DNA from: Schistocerca nitens
Taxonomy: Eukaryota > Arthropoda > Insecta > Orthoptera > Acrididae
Length of the DNA stretch: 64,000 nt
Reading direction: 5' to 3'
Assembly: GCF_023898315.1 (NCBI RefSeq)
Contig: NC_064616.1
Location: 707,077,389-707,141,388, forward strand
This document shows, one piece after another, positions 10,121 to 20,245 of this stretch (its first letter is position 1; every line of letters begins with the position of its first letter). The notes under the pieces were generated by a model, which was not told the origin of the DNA, searched no databases, and saw only the letters and a list, made by a program, of their open reading frames with translations. The translations under genes and the position numbers were made by a program.

Positions 10121-10540
10121 TACCAAACAAATGGACCGAGGATTATCTTACGAATTATCGGATAACTGCCTACTTGTAGACTGTCATCACGACACTTCAT
10201 TCTACATTATGGTACATTCTGTTTATACCCTAATTTAGCAGGTCCTATGTCGGCCTTCCGTATCTATCTTCCTTCCCCCACATGGCTCCTGAATGAACTC
10301 ATTCCCTTCCCCCACCTCCTCCTGTTCCTCCAACACCCCCGTATCCTTTAGATTGTCCGCAGGCTTGATCCCTTCCACCCCCTGGTTTCCTCCTTCCTCT
10401 CCACCCCCCGCCCATTGCCACGCCTCTATCACTGTATCCCTCCCTCTCTCCACCTCCACCCCCTCGCTCTCCTACATCAGGGCAATTTCCAGCGCCTCCC
10501 CCTCCCGGATGATGACCTTCGCCATGACATATACCCTTCC

Positions 10541-10859
10541 GGCAGGCCGGGGTGGGCGAGCGGTTCTAGGCGCTACAGTCTGGAACCGCGCGACCGCTAC
10601 AATCGCAGGTTCGAATCCTGCCTCGGTTCCTTTGAAAGGGCACAGCCGATTTCCTTCCCCGTCCTTCCCTAACCCGAGCTTGTGCTCCGTCTCTAATGAC
10701 CTCGTTGTCGTTAAACACTAATCTCCTCCTCCTCCTGTCTCGGGCATGGATGTATGTGATGTCCTTAGGTTAGTTAGGTTTAAGTATTTCTAAGCTCTAG
10801 GGGACTGATGACCTCAGAAGTTAAGTCCCATAGTGTTCAGAGCCATTTGAACCATTTTT
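10541..10859 (+). repeat. SINE (family A), interrupted after box B
   Basis: The head GGTGGGCGAGCGGTTCTAGG and box B GGTTCGAATCCTGCC are followed, after an insertion, by CGGGCATGGATGTATG and the normal body and tail. The 10-bp duplication ATACCCTTCC is at 10531-10540 and 10860-10869. It lies in the C-rich LINE 3' region. Confidence 0.9.
10627..10732 (+). repeat. SINE family C tail inserted within a family A SINE
   Basis: The insert starts with TTCCTTTGAAAGGGCACAGC, contains CCTTCCCTAACCCGA and TAATGACCTCGTTGTCG, and ends in (CTC)n. It is flanked by TCCTGCCTCGG (10616-10626) and TCCTGTCTCGG (10733-10743), an 11-bp duplication with one mismatch. It is therefore a 5'-truncated retrotransposition of family C into the box B-adjacent region of a family A copy. 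Confidence 0.85.
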
Positions 10860-10895
10860 ATACCCTTCCTTCAAACTATAATCTGGCCTTGTTCC

Positions 10896-11098
10896 GGCCG
10901 GCCGAAGTGGCCGTGCGGTTAAAGGCGCTGCAGTCTGGAACCGCAAGACCGCTACGGTCGCAGGTTCGAATCCTGCCTCGGGCATGGATGTTTGTGATGT
11001 CCTTAGGTTAGTTAGGTTTAACTAGTTCTAAGTTCTAGGGGACTAATGACCTCAGCAGTTGAGTCCCATAGTGCTCAGAGCCATTTGAACCATTTGAA
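10896..11098 (+). repeat. tRNA-derived SINE (family A), full length
   Basis: It begins GGCCGGCCGAAGTGGCCGTG, has box B GGTTCGAATCCTGCC, and ends with GAGCCATTTGAACCATTTGA. The target duplication CCTTGTTCC is at 10887-10895 and 11099-11107. The head variant (TTAAAGGCGCTGCAG) matches those at 4898-5100, 35084-35277 and 39257-39438. Confidence 0.92.
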
Positions 11099-11775
11099 CC
11101 TTGTTCCCCCCTCCCCAGGGCCCCCTTTTTCCTCTCCCCTCCTTCTCCCAGAGTGGATTTTCCTCCTTCCCCTCCCCCTGAGACCATGTACCCCATCCTT
11201 GCCTCTTTCCCTCCCACGTCCCTCCCTACCTGGCCCTCGTCGGCGCGCCCCCTGCCCATCTCGCCCCCTCTCTTCCCCTCCCTCCATTCTTCTCTTCTCC
11301 CTCATCTCCTTGCTCCTGGCAGATCCTCCGTTTTGATCATCGTCAGTGTGCCACGTCACTGTTGTGTTTAGTGCTGTTTCTCCTGTGCGCCGAGAGGTGT
11401 GATTTTAATTGTGTGCTGGCCTTCCACTTAGTGTTACTGTCAGTGTTTGTTATGTGCTACACCATCCGTCGACACTTTTATGCTCCGGTCATACTGCGCC
11501 TTGTGTTTAATTGTCCCAGTGTGTGGTTATTTATGTGCGCTACTTTTTTATGGTTTTTATCTCCATTTTACAGTCGTCCCTTTTTTTGTCTGTTGTCTTC
11601 CATGATGTTCCCCCCTTTTTATATCTATGTTCACCATATTTTCTCCTTTTTTTATTTTTAAATGTCTTCTATTGTTTGTTCTATGTCTTTCGGCTGAAGA
11701 GCAGCGCATATGCTGCTGCCAGCCTGCCCCGATGGCGAATTGAAATACAATAAAGAAAAAAAAAGTCCTATGTCG

Positions 11776-13189
11776 CTGATATGTTCCACTATTTAACATC
11801 TAGGCTCGCTTACATATCGACTACATTGGCAGCTCTCCATCGTGCTTATTTGCTCGAAAAACTTCTGAACTGCATCGCAGAACAGATACGGCAGGCGGCA
11901 CATATTACGAGACTTAGCCGCTACGACAGTGTTCTGTTTGCGCAGAGTGCAACACATGTTACTTGAGATATCTGCTGATAACTGTCCTTTCAAAGCACAC
12001 CGCCAATTGCGGTATTTGCTGATGCCTGACAGTTTAAACACACAGTCGTCTGGAGATCATACTTTAAGGTGGCTTATTGAGTATCAGTAACTGCTACTCC
12101 CTACATCATGAAAATGACCACCTATTTTTCGCTCTTTTGGCACACAATATCAATCTCCAAATGCAAAATAAAACCATAGCAGAGTAGAGAAATGATATAC
12201 AAATTATTTGTCAAAATCGGTTGAAACCTGTTTACAGTGTGGGAGGCAATGGTGGTTAATTGACAAGGTGATACAAAACGATACATCCTGACAGATTGCA
12301 TTTCTCAAATATAATTCATCACTTTCACTTTCGCAAACTAGAAAGCCAATCTGCAAAATCTATTGACATGGAGATTCAAGATACATCTGAAAATTCTCTT
12401 TTCTTATCCTATAAGACAAAAATGTCGAAATATCCTTGCGTTTTGAGCAGGGGAAGGGAGAAAGGTGATGTGGATTGATTCTATTTAATTCACAGAATAC
12501 TTGCAAAGGGTAACATGGCTGACAACCATTAACATACTATTAACAATATTATGATAAGAGTATGAAAGTCACGTAATTTCTACACGCAGGTACATGAGCA
12601 AGTGGTAGCGATGGCCTGAGGGCGCCATACACTTATATAAACAGGAGCTGTAGCTGGTAGAGGGCGCTAGTGATGTGGTAACGTAATTGTCCTGTATCAG
12701 GGTCTAGATAGTTCAAACTATAATATTCATAAAATTTAGTTAAAATAGTTTCACGTGGCTAACGTGTCTAACAGTAAAACTTAAAATAAAATTCAATATG
12801 TAGGAACAAGATATATATGCAAAATCAGAATAAAATGTGTAAAAGTAGTATGCAGTCTATTAAAAGAAAACCTTTGACCGTGAATAATAATTTAATTAAA
12901 AATCTAGATAATCGATATCGCATTCAGACGACTGGTCAGTCAGCGCCGCCTCAAGACCTCTCTGTAGAATGTTTTCGTTTTTGTTTTCCTGTGGTCGTGC
13001 AAGTAGGCAGGACGAACGAATATAAGGAGTGTTTTCTAAGAAACTTATACAACAAACTGAGGTCAGACGACAAGTGGTTTCTTCTCATCTAATACAATGG
13101 TGAGCTTTCCGACAGCGTTGTGCAGGCTTTCAGAAAAGAAATGGTTTCAATCATAAGGTACAACTGCCTCTAGGCTAAGCCACAAATTT
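11776..13189. other. No recognised element
   Basis: AT-rich sequence with short open frames that have no motif I recognise. An open frame at 12817-13092 (91 residues, basic, with CFLRNLYNKLRSDDKW near its end) lies just upstream of the Penelope-like remnant. It could belong to the same element, but I see no reverse transcriptase signature in it. Confidence 0.4.
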
Positions 13190-13506
13190 CTCAACAACAG
13201 CAATAACATATGGCAATCGTAGTCTACAAGATCAACTACTGGGACTGTGAATGCTTTATGTTGGTCAGACGGGGAGGAACTTTTATTACTCGCTTCAGAG
13301 AACACACGTCTAGCCAAAATACAAGGGCTTTCGGTACACGTTTGGATAAGGAAAAAACTTGTCGCAGGAAATATCCAGGACAGTTTAGTAATGTTACACA
13401 GGACACTGAAAAAACATTATTAGCCTACAGGAGGAAATGGACACCTACATACATAGAAAACGGCAAGCCGAGTTATTGTTTAACGAACAGAGTGAGTCTA
13501 ACTTAA
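13190..13506 (+). pseudogene. Penelope-like element C-terminal GIY-YIG endonuclease remnant
   Basis: The 98-residue frame starting at 13210 opens AIVVYKINYWDCECF, then MLVRRGGTFITRFREHTSS. This aligns by eye with the GIY-YIG endonuclease at the C-terminus of Penelope-like retroelements (consensus form GVYKI, a C-x-x-C-like pair, Y-[IV]-G-Q-T-G-R, R-x-x-E-H). The YIG and Q-T-G positions are degenerate (MLVRRGG). No reverse transcriptase domain is recognisable upstream, so this is probably a 3' fragment. The call rests on motif similarity alone. Confidence 0.55.
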
Positions 13507-13544
13507 ATGTCTGTTTCGATGTAACTAGAAACTTGCTAGTATTA

Positions 13545-14249
13545 ACAGTGCCGCATGGTGCAGCAGTTTGACATGGGCGACGTAACCATGGAGACAGGGC
13601 CTCAGCCTGCAAGCACCACCAAAGTTAAACATAACAACCACAGTTAAACGGATGTTGTTCCGACATGGAGGAGATACAGAGAGACAGGAACTGTCGATTA
13701 CATGCCTAACTCAGGCCCTCCAAGGGCTACTACTGCAGTGGATGACCGCTACCTACGCATTATGGCTCGGAGGAACCCTGACAGCAGCGCCACCATGTTG
13801 AATAATGCTTCTCGTGCAGCCGCACAACGTCGTGTTACGACTCAAACTGTGCGCAATAGGCTGCATGGTGGCAACTCATTCACCGATGAGTGTTGCATGT
13901 GCCTTCAAGCAGACAATTGTCGGAGACGTGTTTGGAGGCAAGCCGGTCAGGCTGAACGCCTTAGACACACTGTGCAGCGAGTGCAGCAAGGTGGACATTC
14001 CCTGCTGTTTTGGGGTGGCGTTATGTGGGGCCGACGTATGCCGCTGGTGGTTATGGAAGGCACCGTAACGGTTGTGCGATAAGTGAATGACATTCTCCTA
14101 CCGATAGTGCTACCATATCGGCAGCATATATTCGAGGCATTCGTCTTCATGGACGACAATTCGCGCCCCGATCGTGCACATCTTGTGAATGACTTCCTTC
14201 AGGATAACGACATCGCTCGACTACTCCAAATCCATGCAACTTCGTCAGC

Positions 14250-14307
<58 letters not shown>

Positions 14308-14695
14308 CATGCCTGGGATAGACTGAAAAGGACTGTTTATGGACGACGTGACCCACCAAGCACTCTGAGGGATCTACGCCTAATCGCCGTTGAGGAGTGG
14401 GACAATCTGGACCAACAGTGCTTTGATGAACTTGTGGATAGTATGCCACGACGAATACAGGCATGCATCAATGCAAGAGGTCGTGCTACTGAGTATTTGA
14501 GGTACCGGTGTGTACACCAATGTGGACCCCCACCTCTGATGGTCTCGCTGTATGGTGGTACCACATGCAATGTGTGGTTTTCATGAGCAATAAAAAGGGC
14601 TAAAATGATGTTTATGTTGATTTCTAATCCAATTTTCTGTACAGATTCCGGAACCCTCGGAAATGAGGTGATGTAAAACTTTTTTGATGTGTGTA
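13545..14695 (+). mobile_element. Tc1-like relic carrying an internal (CA)n (family 3)
   Basis: The 3' TIR ends GATGTGTGTA at 14695 and matches, inverted, the element at 63254. Its 5' end is eroded or missing. Transposase remnants in order: RTGTVDYMPNSGPP and VTTQTVRNRLHGG (second helix-turn-helix), GHSLLFWGGVMWGRRMPLVV, then FMDDNSRPDRAHLVNDFL (second catalytic Asp). Where the P-D-L-N-P-I-E motif should follow, there is LLQIHATSSA plus an HTHT stretch encoded by (CA)n. The normal sequence resumes at HAWDRLKRTVYGRRDPPS. The frame is also broken at about 14080. Confidence 0.85.
14249..14304 (+). repeat. (CA)n microsatellite inside the family 3 transposase
   Basis: About 28 near-perfect CA dinucleotides lie between TTCGTCAGCACACG and AAAACATGCCTGGG. 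It keeps the downstream frame open as alternating His-Thr and occupies the position of the third catalytic residue. The copy at 63254-64000 has (GT)n at the same place on the opposite strand. Confidence 0.95.
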
Positions 14696-15109
14696 TTAGA
14701 TATAATTTTTGTATTACTATTAATTACTGCGTAGTGGTAGAGTGATCAAGAGTATCTGGACTCCCCCCAAAACATACATTTTTCATATTAGGTGCATTGT
14801 GCTGCCACCAAACCTACTGCCAGGTACTCCATATCAGCGACCTCAGTTGTCATTAGACATCGTGAGAGAACAGAATGGGGCGCTCCGCAGGTGTATGTGT
14901 GAAACTGAACTTAGTTATGTTAGAAAAAATGCTTCGCTGAGTAATAATTTTAAAAATGGTGAAGGGCACATAATTAAAGAAAAGAAACAATATTTTAGCC
15001 CATAAGATATTTATTCCATGCAAATTAAATAGTGAACTTAATGATATTTGTGGTATTGTCTAGTCTTTGTGTTAATGACAGTTTCTATATCAGGATTGAA
15101 GGTTGTTAG
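14696..15109. other. No recognised element
   Basis: AT-rich sequence between the family 3 Tc1 and the coding part of the hAT relic. It may include the 3' non-coding end of the hAT element, but I could not find a matching terminal repeat. Confidence 0.35.
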
Positions 15110-17431
15110 TTTTAGTCGTAAATCGTTTTCCACTCAAAGTTTGTTTCTATATTTGTTTTTTATAAAAGCCCAGCTAGAAAAAGCACGTTCACATAAGTAA
15201 GTAGTTGCTAATCCCCTTAGTTTCTTCAAAGCTATGTTTGCAAACACTTGATATTCTCCCTTGAATTTCATCCAAAATGGGATTAGGCTTAAGTTTTCGA
15301 AGAAGAATCATGCGACAGTTCTATCAGAGAGTCTTCCGCAGATGCCGTCAGTTTTAACTTTGTAAGGTTGACCTCTTCAAACGGATTTCTTATCCATAGC
15401 AGTTCATCAGGAGTTTTTGGAAACAAGAAGAAATAAATATGAACTAACACTTTTGAATAAGCAAACAACTATCAGTGGGATTAACGTGAAACTATCAGAT
15501 TCTTTTGAGTTCGCTATGTGGGGACGGCCTATCACTTTGAAAATGGAGATGGTTGAACTTAATTGTTACTTTCCTGCATTGGATGAAAAACAATAACATG
15601 AAAATCATGAGCGTGGTTAATAAGAAATACTTCAAATCTAAGTGATTACTAGTACAATTATTTCAGAATAAGTACCTGAAACTAGAGGCCAGTGCTTCAA
15701 GGTGTTCCTTCATGGCAGCTTCTGTTCCCTCGTTAACTCTGATTCCATATGTTTCTAATAAATCATTGGGGAGTAGGAATGCATCAAAACACCTCTCTTT
15801 CACTTTACCGGATCATCTTTCAAGTTTTTTAATAGTTACTTCTATTTATCTTGAACATATGGTTCAAATGGCTCTGAGCACTATGGGACTTAATTTATGA
15901 GCTCATCAGTCCCCCAGAACTTAGAACTACTTAAACCTAACTAACCTAAGGACATCACACACATCCATGCCCGAGGCAGGATTCGAACCTGCGACCGTAG
16001 CGGTCACGCGGTTCCAGACTGTAGCGCCTAGAACCGCACGGCCACTTCGGCCGGCTCTTGAACATAGAACTTGTGGACATCCTTCCCCTGCAGCGATAAA
16101 TTGAGGCTATTAAGAGCATTGAATATGTCACCCAAATATGAAAGACGTATTACCCAGTTTCCGTTATTTAACATGTCCAAGAAACTGCTCACAGATTTCG
16201 TATCATTTTTGTGCTCCAAGAGGAAGAGTCTCAGCTCATCTCTAAGCTCAAATAATCTTGATCGCACTTTCACTCTTGCCAATGAGTGTACTTCATTGTG
16301 CAGGAGAAGTGTTTTGTGCTCACTGCCCATCTCATCGCACAGTATGGCAAACAATATTGAATTTTTAGGTCTGGGTTTAATGAAATTCACAATTTTCAAT
16401 CCGTCATTAATAATTTTCTTAAGGCTTTCAGACAGACCTTTACATACAAGGGTCTCTCGGTGCAGGCTACAGTGAGTCCACTGAACAGAATGGGCAACTG
16501 CCCTAACTTTGGCAATAAAACCTGAGTAAACGCCAGACGTAGCACGGGCATCATCAGTCGCCAGAGCGACGCATTTTGAGTCCACTCTATTTCATTTTCT
16601 ACCATAAATCCATCAAGACATTTAAAAATGTCGGCCCCTGTTGTTGTCATTGGCAAACATTTACAAAAGAGCATTTCTTCTTCTATACTCTAATCAAATT
16701 CAAACCTAGCAAAAGCTAAAAGAGTAGCCTCGCCGGCTGTTACTGTGCTTTCATCAAGATGAAGTAAAAAGTAGTCACTTTGCTTGAAATCTGTGATCAT
16801 GGACTGTTTTACATACTTTGACATTTCATCGATCCTTCTCTTTATCGTTGTGTTTGATAGGGGTATTTCGTCAATTAGTCTTGCGTACTTTTCGCTAAAT
16901 AAAGCATCAGATATTATTTTGGCATCTGGTTAAACAATACCCTCTCCTACGGTGTGAGCTGCCCCGTTTTTGGCTATCAATAATGACAGTCGATTTGAAG
17001 CGATTGTAGCTTGCTTATTTTGTTCCCCAGAAGTCGATTTTGTCATCACTGATTTTGGCTTTAAAAAAATCGATTGACTTACTTACGTATTCTGAATGTT
17101 TCTTTGATAAATGTCTTTTCAGTTTTGAGGTTTTCATACTCTCGTTAGCCAGTACTTCCAAGCACACAACACACCGAGCTGTGCTAGAAAACACAAACCC
17201 ATATTTCAAATGATCATCATTGTATTTACGAAAGAAAAATTTTGCCTTCTTCTGGAAGGAGTTCAGTTCACTAACTTCACTAACACAGTCACCTTTAGGT
17301 GTATTACATGATGGACTGGTACCGGATGTGGAAGGTTCGTAAGTCTGTCTTTTACGGCGCGATCCTGTTTTAATACACGCGCCCAAAGTGAAATAAAATG
17401 TAACAAGCCGCCACAGTAAACACGAATGCAC
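15110..17431 (-). pseudogene. hAT transposase (ZBED5/SCAND3-like), broken
   Basis: Seen in order: a BED finger (CVVCLEVLANESMKTSKL, then RHLSKKHSEY; a C-x2-C and H-x4-H pattern) at about 17060-17180; ALFSEKYARLIDEIPLS near 16870; DYFLLHLDESTVTAGEA near 16760; DGFMVENEIEW near 16600; and a 185-residue open stretch at 16585-16028 (LATDDARATSGVYSGF, then NEVHSLARVKVRSRLFELRD). After the SINE the frame continues CFDAFLLPNDLLETYGI near 15770. The C-terminal dimerisation block ALKKLRGLATTYLCERAF lies at about 15190-15250. Stops near 16690, 16930 and elsewhere plus frameshifts make it non-coding. Such proteins bind TIRs and cut and rejoin DNA in the nucleus. Confidence 0.83.
15860..16055 (-). repeat. 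SINE (family A) in the hAT transposase
   Basis: Antisense full-length copy with box B GGTTCGAATCCTGCC and tail GAGCCATTTGAACC. It is flanked by the perfect 11-bp duplication TCTTGAACATA at 15849-15859 and 16056-16066. It separates HKFYVQ from the rest of the hAT coding sequence. Confidence 0.93.
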
Positions 17432-17785
17432 ACACTATACTTACAAACAAACAAAGAACACTCTCACAGTCATGAGTCACATTGTCACATTGCCGCAAGT
17501 GGAAGGGAAAGCGGTGTTGCATTATCGCAATTACCATTGAGTCCTGCGCCTGCGCTGTTCTCGTTTCGGCCAGAGCACGTTATTAAGCAACAATAGTTCC
17601 TTGCTCAGAATGATACTGTATATAACTGTTCAGATTATAAAACTTTTCTCTTGAAGTAAGATTTCATATTTTCAGTCGATAAGATATTTTACTTTGTTAT
17701 TTTAAAAATCGTCCGGCGACCCACCTGAAAAGGTCTCGCGGCCCGCTAGTGGGTCGCGACCCACAGTTTGGGAAGCACGTGTCTA

Positions 17786-18248
17786 CACTATTAATTCAAC
17801 AGTTACTTTTTCACTTAATTAAATTTAACATAATGTGTTTCATTTATGTTGTCAAGCTAACTAGTTTTCTATTAGCAGATTGTATTCAATTTTTCCAAGT
17901 TTTATTCTAGCTTTAAGAATGGATTTTGTTGCTACAATTGCATTCTATGTTATGTTTTACTGTTAGACACACACTTTAGCGATAGGGAACCATTTTCATT
18001 CATGAGTACGGGGAACCTGGCACGTAGTGCAAGTTCCTGCCACTCGTCAGCATTGCAACCCCCGAAAAGTCCAAGCTGGCCATGACCAGAAATTCAAGAC
18101 TGCTAGAAGGTGATGGGAAATTTTGAAATGAGACATCCAATGACAGTGTAGAATTTCTGTCTTTCCATCTCGGTAAATGTTGTACTGTCTCGTCATTAAA
18201 TCTCATTTCGTATATAATTGCGTGGTCTTCCGCGGCCAGAGTCAGTCG
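17786..18248. other. No recognised element
   Basis: AT-rich at first. The part from about 18000 (an open minus-strand frame of 87 residues up to 18263) has no motif I recognise. It abuts the inverted-repeat element at 18249 and could be part of the same unit. Confidence 0.35.
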
Positions 18249-18451
18249 ACATAAAAGTTTCATGGGTGTGGTACCGCGTCATAGTGTATAGAACTACTGC
18301 TGAAGAAAACCAACGTTTCGGCCACGGTTGCAGCGACCTTCTTCTAGGTTTACTGGTGCGTCCTAGCTATGCAGTGTCCCTTATATTTTATTTTCTCCAG
18401 CAGTAGTTTAATACAATATGACGCGGTACCATACCCAGAAAACTTTTATGT
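18249..18451 (-). mobile_element. Small inverted-repeat element with hammerhead-like core
   Basis: The left arm ACATAAAAGTTTCATGGG...GGTACCGCGTCATA...ACTACTGCTGAAGAAAA (18249-18310) is matched inverted by 18391-18451 (TTTTCTCCAGCAGTAGT...ATGACGCGGTACC...AACTTTTATGT). The arms are about 60 bp and the loop about 80 bp. On the minus strand the loop reads AGAAGAAGGTCGC, TGCAACC, GTGGCCGAAACG. This resembles the C-U-G-A-N-G-A / stem II / G-A-A-A layout of hammerhead ribozymes, but with a substituted 5' core here. No protein. Confidence 0.6.
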
Positions 18452-20245
18452 TAATTCATTTCGTATGTCTACACACATCTTCAAAAAATTATGTACAGTA
18501 TTTTCATATCTGCCACATCATCAACTCCCTTGTTTAAACACAACAGTAAATTTCTTCTCTCTCTTTCCTCCTTGTAAACATTGTACCGTTTAATTATTAT
18601 ATTTAATCTTACATGTGTGTACTGCCATGTTAAATGTATAAATACTTAAGCTTTATCGTTAGTAACACACACATATTTACATACGTTATGTTATGCACAT
18701 TTTTCTGGTATTTACAATAAAATCAGTCATCATTCTTATCATTCTTCATGGATAGTTATCCCAAACCAATGTATTTACTTTATTTGGAAATGTAAAACGT
18801 TTATCATCCTATGCAGACAAACCTAGCAGAAATTACATGGTGCATTGACTGAATAACATACTCCACAGTTTTTATAACTTCAAAATCCGACACCCATTGC
18901 CTGTAATCGTCGAATGTTAACTTATTAACAGACGACTGTTTTACAAAATTTGCTCTGCACATAACACGTCAAGTCTGTGTCTCGAGTGCATACATTTTTG
19001 GTCGCAGACCGACGAATGCTGTAAGAGGTTCACCATTACATTCGTCTTTCATTAATCCAACCTCTTTTTTATTCTCAAGTGGAATACTCTGTTATTTACA
19101 AGGAAATCCGAAGTATTAAACCTTGTATGGACATCATTCCTGATATCCTTGTAACATGCTTATCACATATCGCTTTGATCATTTGCTTCAGCTCTGTTAC
19201 AAATAAGTTATAATTAATTGTGTGAGCTTTGTACATTTTGTTGGCAGTGGAAAGTCTTCATTTTTCGGTAGAAGGGACTGGGTGTGGAGAGCTTGGCAGT
19301 CTTCTAGAGTTGGCAGGAGGTTTTTTATGGTGTATTAAATGCAGTGAATAAACACCTTCGGGCTGACAGCCACTTTTCGAGGACACTGGTCCTGTTTCCC
19401 TAAATGCTTATTGTGGACAGTTCCTAGTACCAATCCGCTTGCCGTAGGTACGGTGTCGCTGGTTTCCACACCTTTCCCCTGAGGGTACTTGGGAGTGAAA
19501 TTTGGTTCTCTGTACCCACGCTTCACTGGTGCGAGTAGGTTCGTTGCTTCCCTTCAGAATTATGGACTGACAATCGAAAGTAACTCTCACATCACCACAC
19601 GCAGCGCAGATGGTGTAGACCAATGGTGAGCGACTGTTCGAATTCAATACCGACCTTGTAAATCGTCATGGTGCTTTTCTAAAGGTGTGAGTCCGAAGTT
19701 TCTGCTGCTTTCCCCTGTTTACGTTGAAAATGGAACATAATCGGTCGTCAGATGAGCAGCCGCATCATTCTACCCACTGAGTAACGCTTGAGAATAATCA
19801 GAATTCAGGAAAAAATTTGGACCTGAAAGGATTCGCTTCCCGGCTCTTGTCTGGTGCTGACAGTTGTCCTGTCACTGTACTTGAAGAATGTAAGTCTCGG
19901 TTAGGCAGTATCGTAATCTTGCGAGCTGCCCAGATTTGGAAGCACAATTCATATCTCCTCCCTGCAGTCTTCCAATTAAACACGAGTCCCACAGAAGCTT
20001 AGAGTCATTTTATTTTAGTGAGCTTCACTTTTCAAAAGATTGCTCTATATTGTTCATTGTCAGTTGTGCACTTGATTGGATGAAATAAAAGATTTGTATT
20101 GTCCATCTGACTTACATTTTGAGGTCCCTAACGCCCAACAACTTCCCTATTGTTAGATGACACCTAAAAACTAAATGTAACCGGGTGAGTTTCTACGATT
20201 TTGGTTCACTGCGACGAATTTCCGTTGTGTGTGGTGGCCAAGAAC
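18452..20245. other. About 1.8 kb without recognised features
   Basis: AT-rich with several short open frames on both strands (for example minus 19335-19647), none with a motif I know and none continuing across stops. I see no TIR, tRNA-like head or retroelement signature. Confidence 0.45.

Larger units (their letters stand above)
10253..11764 (+). mobile_element. 3' terminal part of a C-rich-tailed LINE, 5' truncated
   Basis: A long pyrimidine-rich 3' untranslated region (CCTCC-type runs at 10260-10540 and 11105-11310) is followed by a T-rich part. It ends with GGCGAATTGAAATACAATAA and an A-run at about 11750-11764, giving an AATAAA-type signal before the poly(A). The 11-bp duplication GTCCTATGTCG at 10242-10252 and 11765-11775 shows one retrotransposition event. 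No reverse transcriptase motifs remain, so the clade cannot be set. Three SINE insertions lie inside (10541-10859, with 10627-10732 nested in it, and 10896-11098). Confidence 0.8.
15110..17785 (-). mobile_element. hAT superfamily relic encoding a BED-finger transposase
   Basis: The right (5') end carries a typical hAT-like terminus, seen on the minus strand as TTCCCAAACTGTGGGTCGCG and GACCCACTAGCGGG, at about 17730-17780. Minus-strand coding then runs down to about 15110, in the order BED zinc finger, RNase H-like transposase core and C-terminal dimerisation region. The left terminus was not found, so the lower boundary is the last coding codon. A family A SINE is inserted at 15860-16055. Confidence 0.82.

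Noticed and set aside
11046-11371. Pro/Ser-rich open frames on both strands in the C-rich stretch
   Set aside because: They arise from pyrimidine-rich low-complexity LINE 3' sequence. Several frames are open at once and the composition, not a conserved motif, explains them.
14147-14464. Cys-Val-rich minus-strand protein at the (CA)n
   Set aside because: The Cys-Val run is the reverse reading of the microsatellite within a transposon relic.
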